Shown in pieces: positions 4,930-10,849 of a DNA stretch of 10,849 bases. Numbering within the stretch: the first letter of the stretch is position 1; each line of letters opens with the position of its first letter. Source of the stretch: Euryarchaeota archaeon UBA39 (GTDB lineage Archaea; Thermoplasmatota; Poseidoniia; Poseidoniales; Thalassarchaeaceae); the NCBI GenBank assembly GCA_002503045.1, contig DAQW01000109.1:820-11668 (forward strand), read 5' to 3'. A program made the translations under genes and the position numbers. The notes under the pieces are model-generated. The model was not told the DNA's origin. It made no database searches and was given only the letters and a program-made list of their open reading frames with translations.

Positions 4930-7500
4930 ATGTTGGCTCGCCGAGCACTCTTCGTGGTCAGCATCCTTTTTTTAGCATTGTACACCCCATTTTCAGAAGC
5001 ACAATCTGGGGGCAATACCGGCCCGTCTTGCGGTTGTCATGGGGGTGCTAGTAGTTCAACATCAGTCAGTCTTAGTGGTCAGCCATCATCTTACGTTCCA
5101 GGGCAATCATATACTCTAACAGTTACAGTTTCAAATTCTCAAATTAGTGGAACAAAGGGCGGTTTTTCTTTAGATGCATCATCTGGAACCTTTTCTAATC
5201 CGGGTTCCAACGCTAAGTTAGATAGTGGAAAAGTCACTCATTCAAACAAGAATGCAAGATCTTGGACAGTTGATTGGACTGCACCTTCATCCGGTTCAGG
5301 AACTATAAATTTCGATGTTGTTGGGAATGCAGTCAATGGAGCCAGTGGGAATAATGGAGATGCTTGGAATACAGCAACCTACAATGTTGCCGAACAACCC
5401 CCACAAAATCAAGCCCCATCAGTGTCTAATTTGGTTATTGACCCCTTATCTCCAACTACAACCGACTCTCTCGTTCTGACATATACATACTCTGATCCCG
5501 ATGGCGATTCTGAATCTGGAACTACAATTAGATGGAGTCGTGATTCTTCAATTGTTAACACATTAGATGACTCTACTTCTGTTTCTTCATCATTTATCTC
5601 TAAGGGACAAACTTGGACAGTTACAGTTACTCCTTCAGATGGTACAGACATGGGTTCATCCATCACCTCTTCGCCGATTACTATACAGAATACTCCGCCT
5701 TTAGCAAATGGTCTTTCAATATCCCCTACAGATCCTACTGAACAGGATGATCTCACAATCTCTTATTCCTTCTTTGATTCAGATTTGGATTCTGAATCTG
5801 GAACAATTATTCATTGGTACCTTGATGGTTCTAGAATTTCAAATTATGATGGTGCTTCCACCATACCTCAGGTATCAACAAGAGCAGGAGACATCTGGGA
5901 AGTACGTGTAACTCCCTCTGATGGAGAAGATTCAGGAAATCTTGTCACTGCGAGTATTCAGATTGGAAGTTCCAATAATGCTCCTATAATTCAATCTCTT
6001 TCTATTACACCTACAAATCCAGTAACTACTGATGATATCAATTTGTCTTACACATTTTTTGATGCAGATGGTGACTCATCTACGTCTGTAGACATACAAT
6101 GGATGAAAGATGGGACGCATTTACCCGAATTTGATGATCAAACCACAATTCCTTCATCCGAGACTTCGAAAGGAGAAATTTGGAATGTTAGTGTTCGGGC
6201 TAGTGATGGTATTGAGTTCTCTCCTTGGGCGGAATCGGCACCAAGAACAATAGGTAATGCACCCCCTATTCTTGAATCTCTAAATTTAACTCCTGAAAAC
6301 CCAACAAGCTCAGATGATTTGAAAATTGGATATCTATGGTCAGATCCAGATGGCGATATTCTATCTATTGTTCATGTTCATTGGCATATTGATGGAGTTC
6401 ATAACTCAAATTTTGATGATCTCTTGGTAATTGAATCAGGACAACTCACTCGAGGTCAAGTCTGGTTTGCAGAGATTATCTTGGAAGATTTAGAGGGTGC
6501 ACAAAGTACCAATCATGATAATCCAGCATCTGATCATATTACTCCTTCTGTGACCATTGAAAATTCTAATCCTCTAGTACAAATTGAATTCCTTGATATC
6601 GATAATGGAATTTATGTTTTAGATCCATTGGAAATAGATGTTCAGGCTTCTGATAAAGATTCAGATATTCCTACATTTACATCAATATGGTATCGGGATG
6701 GGTTTAGAATTTCATCATTGGATAACCAAAGTTTGGTTCCAACTGATTGGTTAGGTGTTGGACAAATTTGGACAGTTTCTGTTTCTGTAGATGATGGATT
6801 CGGAGGAACAACATCCGAATCTAGTTCTCCTGTTACAATTGGTAATTTGGATCCATCGGCAGCTTTCATTATTCCAGAATTGGTAATGATTGAGTCTGAA
6901 ACTATACTTGATGCTCAAACATCTACAGATCTTGATGGTAGTATAGTGGCTTGGTTCTGGACCATAGGGGATTCAACTTATTCTGGACCAGTAATTTCTC
7001 ATGTATTTGAGCTTGGAAACACCGAAGTAAACCTCACGGTTCTTGACGAACATGGAGGTACTGATGTATTTGTTGTTGATGTGGAAGCGACCACAGGTAC
7101 AACAATTTCCAATCTTTTAGTGAGTAAAGAAGGATCTGTTATCGATATCTCATGGGAATGGTCTGGTTCTGATACTCAATTCTATGTTTGGCGTTCTTCT
7201 TCTCCGTTGGAGAATAGAGATGACTTGTCTTTGGCGACCTTGATAACCACAACTAATGAAACCGAATTCCAAGATCCTATTTTCCTTGCAGGTAATCATT
7301 ACTATACCGTAACTGTCGATATTGAAGGTGTTGAGAATCAACTTATTTTGAATGAAAATATAGTTTCATTAGAACTCACCATTGAAGATTTAGTTACTCC
7401 CGAACTTGAAGAAAGTAATTTGTCCTCAATTCTGATTATATCATGGATAATCATATCGTTATTGATTTCAGTTGGAATAGGAATTAGGCGGCGATTCTGA
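4930..7500 (+). CDS. Secreted membrane-anchored CxCH protein with PKD/Ig-like repeats
   Basis: An 856-residue predicted cell-surface protein. A Sec signal peptide covers about residues 1-25 (two arginines, hydrophobic core, cut near SEAQS). The mature N-terminus carries SCGCHGG (Cys34, Cys36, His37), then a beta domain to about 154 resembling the 'choice-of-anchor V'/Reeler-like family: GGFSLDA, THS-----W-VDWTAPS-GSG, then VVGNAVNG with GDAWNTATYNV. Five Ig/PKD-like repeats of about 94 residues span about 161-638, each with SDPDGD- or FFDSD-like and GQ-WTV-V-PSDG motifs. A canonical PKD-like domain (about 640-720) and a FnIII-like domain (about 724-817) follow. One transmembrane helix lies at about 831-851, ending in basic RRRF inside the cell. 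The Cys motif lacks one residue of heme c CxxCH, so heme attachment is uncertain; a metal site or disulfide is possible. The stop overlaps the next start (TGATG). Confidence 0.85.
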   Translation: MLARRALFVVSILFLALYTPFSEAQSGGNTGPSCGCHGGASSSTSVSLSGQPSSYVPGQSYTLTVTVSNSQISGTKGGFSLDASSGTFSNPGSNAKLDSGKVTHSNKNARSWTVDWTAPSSGSGTINFDVVGNAVNGASGNNGDAWNTATYNVAEQPPQNQAPSVSNLVIDPLSPTTTDSLVLTYTYSDPDGDSESGTTIRWSRDSSIVNTLDDSTSVSSSFISKGQTWTVTVTPSDGTDMGSSITSSPITIQNTPPLANGLSISPTDPTEQDDLTISYSFFDSDLDSESGTIIHWYLDGSRISNYDGASTIPQVSTRAGDIWEVRVTPSDGEDSGNLVTASIQIGSSNNAPIIQSLSITPTNPVTTDDINLSYTFFDADGDSSTSVDIQWMKDGTHLPEFDDQTTIPSSETSKGEIWNVSVRASDGIEFSPWAESAPRTIGNAPPILESLNLTPENPTSSDDLKIGYLWSDPDGDILSIVHVHWHIDGVHNSNFDDLLVIESGQLTRGQVWFAEIILEDLEGAQSTNHDNPASDHITPSVTIENSNPLVQIEFLDIDNGIYVLDPLEIDVQASDKDSDIPTFTSIWYRDGFRISSLDNQSLVPTDWLGVGQIWTVSVSVDDGFGGTTSESSSPVTIGNLDPSAAFIIPELVMIESETILDAQTSTDLDGSIVAWFWTIGDSTYSGPVISHVFELGNTEVNLTVLDEHGGTDVFVVDVEATTGTTISNLLVSKEGSVIDISWEWSGSDTQFYVWRSSSPLENRDDLSLATLITTTNETEFQDPIFLAGNHYYTVTVDIEGVENQLILNENIVSLELTIEDLVTPELEESNLSSILIISWIIISLLISVGIGIRRRF
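5410..6843 (+). repeat. Five tandem Ig/PKD-like repeats of about 94 residues inside the CxCH protein
   Basis: Units start near residues 161, 254, 350, 443 and 546 of the 856-residue protein. Shared pattern: N-x-x-P pro-rich start, LSISPT-P-T-DDL--SY-F-D-DGDS, a tryptophan strand (IRW/IHW/IQW/VHW/SIW) followed by --DG---, then G--W-V-V-PSDG. The first two copies still share 17 identical bases (gattctgaatctggaac at 5506-5522 and 5788-5804), exactly 282 bases apart, so they are probably the most recently duplicated. Units 4 and 5 are the most diverged. Confidence 0.75.
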
Positions 7501-8600
7501 TGGGGATTTTCAATCGACTATTGATTTTGGGAATTTTAGCATGTCTACTTTCATCACCTGTAATGGAAGCAAATCCAGGTGGGAATGGAGATGGAACTAG
7601 AGATTTCGCGTGTGGAGGTTCATGTCATGCTGACCCAGATGTCTCCCAACCATCTTCTGCCGTGATTTCATTGAACTCTGATCGAGAATCAACATTTGTT
7701 GGAGGTCCATTGACAATAACAGCAGATATCTATGGTATGGAACTTTCAGAAAAGAGATTGGTTGGAGTATTCCTCACTACTGGAACGTTTGGTGTTGATG
7801 ATTCTCCCGATAATTCTGGATGGACAATACTTTCTGATACAAATGGTGGCTCTTCCAATTATGTTGAGTCATACGTTCTTGATTCCGATGAAGGAGTCTC
7901 TGTTTCGTGGTCATTAATTGCCCCTTCTGTTGAAGGATTTACCACATTTCACATTGGTATTCATCATGGTGGTGAAGGAATAGCACGTTTAGCAGATACA
8001 AATGACCAGGGTGGCGTGTTAGTTTCTGTTGGGCCAATTCCAGAAAACTTCCCTCAACTGACAGATTGGACTCCAATTACTCAGAGAGGAATTGGTGAAG
8101 TGACAAATATTCAAGCTAAAATGATGAATGTTACAACAGCCTCAATTGAATGGAAAATCACTGGGTCTCAGACCATTTCATCTATTGATGCAGAAGATAC
8201 TCCAAATGGATGGGAGGCAGAACTTCCAACTGCTTTGGCTGATGGTTCAATGGAATATCGATGGAGAATATCTAATTCTGAATTCGAAACCACCACTGCA
8301 TGGACTACTTTGTCTTCAGATAGTTCATCAACAGTTGATGTCAATCCTGCTAGATTGTTGATGTTGGCCCTAGCGATGATTACTGCATCGGTTCTAATTT
8401 CACTTCAACGATTTATGGCTGAAGATCTAATCACTTCTAAGCCCCAAAAAACTTCATTTGAATCTTCAAAAGATCGAACTTTTCAAAATACATCTAGTAA
8501 AATCAGTTTGGATGATCCCAGGCGTCCAGTCGGTTGGAGTGATGAACAATGGATACATTATGGCCCTGATCATCTTGCATCTTTAGGAGGTGATGTTTGA
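7500..8600 (+). CDS. Secreted membrane-anchored CxxxCH protein
   Basis: A 366-residue protein. A signal peptide covers about 1-24 (hydrophobic core LLILGILACLLSS, cut near MEANP). The mature start NPGGNGDGTRDFACGGSCH places Cys38, Cys42 and His43 like the first protein's Cys motif but with three residues between the cysteines. A beta domain to about 180 follows the same plan as its neighbour's first domain (LTITADIYGM, LVGVFLTTGTFG, SVSWSLIAPS-EGFTTFHIGIHHG), including His151, His155 and His156. A second small beta domain is at about 190-278. A transmembrane helix lies at about 285-303, then a cytoplasmic tail of about 60 residues ending in PVGWSDEQWIHYGPDHL. Both ends overlap neighbours by TGATG, so translation is coupled. 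The family is probably 'choice-of-anchor V'-like. The function is not known; a heme c or metal role is a guess. Confidence 0.82.
   Translation: MGIFNRLLILGILACLLSSPVMEANPGGNGDGTRDFACGGSCHADPDVSQPSSAVISLNSDRESTFVGGPLTITADIYGMELSEKRLVGVFLTTGTFGVDDSPDNSGWTILSDTNGGSSNYVESYVLDSDEGVSVSWSLIAPSVEGFTTFHIGIHHGGEGIARLADTNDQGGVLVSVGPIPENFPQLTDWTPITQRGIGEVTNIQAKMMNVTTASIEWKITGSQTISSIDAEDTPNGWEAELPTALADGSMEYRWRISNSEFETTTAWTTLSSDSSSTVDVNPARLLMLALAMITASVLISLQRFMAEDLITSKPQKTSFESSKDRTFQNTSSKISLDDPRRPVGWSDEQWIHYGPDHLASLGGDV
8585..8594 (+). promoter_or_regulatory. Near-perfect Shine-Dalgarno AGGAGGTGAT of the third operon gene
   Basis: AGGAGGTGAT is complementary to the usual archaeal 16S 3' end and lies 5 bases before ATG 8600, within the last codons (LGGD) of the upstream gene. 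It selects ATG 8600 over the TTG at 8597. Confidence 0.7.
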
Positions 8601-9190
8601 TGGTATCAATGGGCGTTTTCCATGCCATTTCTACAGAGATGGTAGTGGGATCATTTGCGATTGCAGCTCTTAGTACAGTGATATGTACTATGGCGACATT
8701 GGTTCCAACTTTAGATGCCCGAATATCTCCTAGACTACATTCACATCTGGATTCTGCAGCATATATCTCATCTATTTTTGGTGTTTTGATGATTCCTGCT
8801 GCTATTGTCACAGGTTATCTCACATCTGAATCTATGGGGGGCCAAAGTAGTATGTCCCTTAGTAAGATGGTCTTCAGTGGTCTTTGTATTGGTTTCTGGA
8901 GTGGAGTGATTTCTGGAAGAAGACTGTGTGGATATCGTCTATGGGAACATCGTGGCCTTTCAATTCTTCAGGGTGTCTCTGCTTCTCTGGGTTTCATAAT
9001 GACAATTATTCTTGGTTCAATAGGTGGTCAACTAGGAAGAGGTGAAACGGCCCTAGACTTATTGCCATTTGATTTAGGAATCTATACTCCACCCTCAATT
9101 GGATTTGTACCTGCCTTCGTATTATTTGTATTTTCAGTATTGACCCTCGGTGTGGTTTTATTCACTCAGTCTCGCCCAATCATTGAATAA
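8600..9190 (+). CDS. Five-helix membrane protein, loosely DUF2231-like
   Basis: A 196-residue integral membrane protein with predicted helices at about 12-34, 53-73, 87-106, 121-141 and 166-188. His8 precedes the first helix, His47/His49 precede the second and His117 precedes the fourth. The layout (FHAISTEMVVGSFAIAALST, then LHSHLDSAAYISSIFG---MIPAAIVTGYL, then a helix followed by ILGSIGGQLGRGE) resembles DUF2231 membrane proteins, which are thought to be cytochrome-b-like in some systems. The similarity is judged by eye and is weak. It is the last gene of the three-gene operon, with start ATG 8600 overlapping the previous stop (TGATG). It may be the membrane partner of the two exported Cys-motif proteins. 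Its last 11 bases overlap the convergent glycosyltransferase. Confidence 0.75.
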   Translation: MVSMGVFHAISTEMVVGSFAIAALSTVICTMATLVPTLDARISPRLHSHLDSAAYISSIFGVLMIPAAIVTGYLTSESMGGQSSMSLSKMVFSGLCIGFWSGVISGRRLCGYRLWEHRGLSILQGVSASLGFIMTIILGSIGGQLGRGETALDLLPFDLGIYTPPSIGFVPAFVLFVFSVLTLGVVLFTQSRPIIE

Positions 9191-10385
9191 TTTGTCCAAT
9201 GATTTTCTCAAGCTCAATCGCTCTCCCTCTGGGGTCTAATGATAAATTGTTGACAATTTCTCTACCCCTTTCAGACCATTTCTTTCGATTGTCTAATATT
9301 GCGGCTTCTTCCAAAGCAGAATGCCAAACAGTGTAATCATTTCGAGGCAACAACCGTCCTGATTCTCCATCATTAATTGTTGATGGGAACCCCCCTTCAT
9401 TTACCATAAGAGAAGGAACTCCTACAGCATGAGCTTCAACAGGAGTTAGTCCAAATGGCTCTTTGTGGGCCATTGATATTACTGCTAATGATGAACTAAG
9501 CAATTTTACTAGATCATTGTGTTCTAATCTTTTGGAGACTTCAAATTTAACCTCATTTTTCCTTGCCAGTTCTTTCAACTGTTCGATATCACTATGGTCA
9601 CCTCCACCCAAATGCACCAATCCTATCCCTGTTCCGCTAAGCATTTCGATGCATTCCCAGGTGCCCTTTACCCAACTTGCTCGTCCTATTGTAACAACAT
9701 AATCTTCGAATGAATCATTTTCTTGAATTTTCCATTTTGATAAATCAACACATGGATGTAGAATTCCAGCCTCAATATTATGCACTTCTAGAATTCTTCT
9801 TTTGATGTAATCTGAGTTTCCACTAAACATGGAATTTTGACGCATTGCAATCTTTTTCACTAGTTTCAGATCTCGTATTCGAGGGATTGTCAGAAGGAAA
9901 CGCGTCAATGCTACTGGCCTCGGCTGTTTTCCATCTATTTTTGCCCACAATACTGTTTCTCCATGCAATCCACGATTTGGTTCTAGCATGTGTACATGGA
10001 TTGGAATATTTTCTGGAATTATAGAAATCGCCTCAATCGAACCAGCACCTGAAACAAGATGTATCGCATCCACATTTTGTAGATAAGTTGTATTTTGCTG
10101 ATGGAAATTTTTCCATGCCTTACTAGCATTTTTACTGGACTTTGCAGTCATTCTTGCAAATGCTGATGTCGATTCTGACCAAACAGGCTCTGCGACGAAT
10201 AATGGAATTTCAAGACGCTTAGCTTCTTGTTCAAGTTCATGATGGGAATTTAATGTGGCTATGCGAAGATCAAAGAATTCTTGCCAGGCCTCTAATTGTC
10301 GAACAATATCCCTTTCAGCCCCGCCAAATTGAGAGAACGACCCCTTGATTATGAGGAGTGTGGGGCGCTGGCTGGCTGGCTCCAT
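9180..10385 (-). CDS. GT4-family glycosyltransferase
   Basis: A 401-residue cytoplasmic, GT-B-fold, retaining glycosyltransferase that would move a sugar from a nucleotide sugar to a lipid, glycan or protein acceptor; the substrate cannot be told. The N-terminal acceptor domain has LLIIKGSFSQFGGAERD at 10-26 with the Gly-Gly loop typical of family 4. The donor domain begins near 225 with VVTIGRASWVKG (Arg235 and Lys240 in the usual phosphate-binding places) and has the E-x7-E motif EPFGLTPVE (Glu309, Glu317), followed by VPSLMVNEGGFPSTINDGESG. I chose ATG 10385 over the TTG at 10400, which adds five residues, because ATG is the stronger start. No Shine-Dalgarno is evident. It diverges from a second glycosyltransferase and is convergent, by 11 bases, with the surface operon. 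Confidence 0.9.
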   Translation of the reverse strand: MEPASQRPTLLIIKGSFSQFGGAERDIVRQLEAWQEFFDLRIATLNSHHELEQEAKRLEIPLFVAEPVWSESTSAFARMTAKSSKNASKAWKNFHQQNTTYLQNVDAIHLVSGAGSIEAISIIPENIPIHVHMLEPNRGLHGETVLWAKIDGKQPRPVALTRFLLTIPRIRDLKLVKKIAMRQNSMFSGNSDYIKRRILEVHNIEAGILHPCVDLSKWKIQENDSFEDYVVTIGRASWVKGTWECIEMLSGTGIGLVHLGGGDHSDIEQLKELARKNEVKFEVSKRLEHNDLVKLLSSSLAVISMAHKEPFGLTPVEAHAVGVPSLMVNEGGFPSTINDGESGRLLPRNDYTVWHSALEEAAILDNRKKWSERGREIVNNLSLDPRGRAIELEKIIGQIIQ

Positions 10386-10452
10386 GGTGTTTCTTCTCAA
10401 TCATCGCGAATCAAGGTGGCGCCAAAGCGTCAGGCTTGTAGTGCGGATTCAA

Positions 10453-10463
10453 GGTGGAGGGGG
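10453..10463 (+). promoter_or_regulatory. Purine-rich Shine-Dalgarno of the second glycosyltransferase
   Basis: GGTGGAGGGGG lies immediately before ATG 10465, with GGAGG 4 bases upstream. It favours this ATG over the in-frame GTG at 10441. Confidence 0.5.
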
Positions 10464-10464
10464 T

Positions 10465-10849
10465 ATGGGGAACCGGGTACTTTTGGTCCGAGGAGGCGAA
10501 TTACCCATTACTTCTGGTTTCGGGCGTGCCCATAATGCTACTATTCAGAGATTAGAATCTGGCTTAGTTTCTGATTGGGAAATAATACAAGAAGTAAATC
10601 ACGCAATGGATGATTTGAGCGCCTTAAAACGACTTAGAAGGCGTTGGTTTACTCACCCAAGGAATGTAAAATCTGTAGCTATTAATACAAATCCAGATTT
10701 AATTCATATTACTGATCAGGAACAGGCACATCTTGTTCCAAAGAATATTTCATGCCCAGTTGTCATTACTGTTCATGACCTATTTCTTCTTGATCCGAAA
10801 GTAATTCAGACAGAATGGGGACCAATCGAAATAGGAAATTGCAATCCAG
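10465..10849 (+). CDS. GT4-like glycosyltransferase, N-terminal part (runs off the window)
   Basis: 128 complete codons are visible and the frame stays open to the last base. The N-terminus RVLLVRGGELPITSGFGRAH has a glycine-rich loop like GT4 enzymes, and NPDLIHITDQEQAHLVP followed by CPVVITVHDLFLLDP is the typical end-of-strand 'vvhahd' region of the acceptor-binding domain. The donor-binding domain with its E-x7-E lies beyond the window, so catalytic completeness is unknown. A Shine-Dalgarno precedes ATG 10465. It diverges from the other glycosyltransferase with a gap of 79 bases, so the two may belong to one surface-glycan locus read outward from a shared promoter region. Confidence 0.85.
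   Translation, partial: MGNRVLLVRGGELPITSGFGRAHNATIQRLESGLVSDWEIIQEVNHAMDDLSALKRLRRRWFTHPRNVKSVAINTNPDLIHITDQEQAHLVPKNISCPVVITVHDLFLLDPKVIQTEWGPIEIGNCNP

Noticed and set aside
5409..5756. Minus-strand open frame of 115 codons inside the CxCH protein gene
   Set aside because: It lies wholly within a well-supported repeat protein on the other strand. It has no recognisable domain, and its length comes from codon bias of the real gene.
8503..8811. Minus-strand 102-codon frame across the second/third surface-gene junction
   Set aside because: It is antisense to two supported genes and to a strong Shine-Dalgarno, and has no domain or start signal of its own.
10296..10535. Plus-strand 79-codon frame across the glycosyltransferase gap
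   Set aside because: It covers the 5' ends of both divergent glycosyltransferases in a wrong frame. The product shows no domain, and the frame at ATG 10465 has a clear Shine-Dalgarno and family match.

Overview
The window looks like part of the chromosome of an uncultivated archaeon. The best fit is a marine Thermoplasmatota relative of the Marine Group II/III (Poseidoniales-like) type, but this is inferred from gene content and was not checked by search. Supporting signs are a TATA element about 27 bases from a start codon (leaderless archaeal promoter layout), Shine-Dalgarno sequences at internal genes, short T-tracts as the only terminators, archaeal winged-helix regulators, a dehydrogenase-hydratase fusion with the dehydrogenase first, and large secreted PKD-type repeat proteins. 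DNA is A+T rich. There are no RNA genes, insertion sequences or CRISPR arrays.

Layout. Positions 1-105 hold the end of a gene that runs in from the left. Positions 98-2393 (minus strand) hold three consecutive winged-helix regulators, transcribed in the order HxlR-like, membrane-anchored tandem winged helix, then a 361-residue two-winged-helix protein. Positions 2394-2749 hold a leaderless promoter for the HxlR gene and, on the plus strand, three tightly packed small ORFs (33, 22 and 27 codons) that look translationally coupled. Positions 2750-4825 (minus) encode a complete 3-hydroxyacyl-CoA dehydrogenase/enoyl-CoA hydratase fusion for beta-oxidation, with all expected catalytic residues.

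Positions 4930-9190 (plus) form the most distinctive unit: three genes joined by TGATG stop/start overlaps. The first two are secreted, membrane-anchored proteins whose mature N-termini carry a Cys/Cys-His motif at the start of a 'choice-of-anchor V'-like beta domain. The motif is CxCH in one and CxxxCH in the other, so each differs by one residue from the heme c motif CxxCH. The third is a five-helix membrane protein with histidines near the helix ends, loosely like DUF2231. Together they suggest an undescribed cell-surface redox or metal-binding complex, but no function is proven.

Positions 9180-10849 hold two divergent GT4-type glycosyltransferases, the second cut by the window end. This suggests the edge of a glycan or S-layer/lipid glycosylation locus. 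The first one overlaps the surface-protein operon tail to tail by 11 bases.
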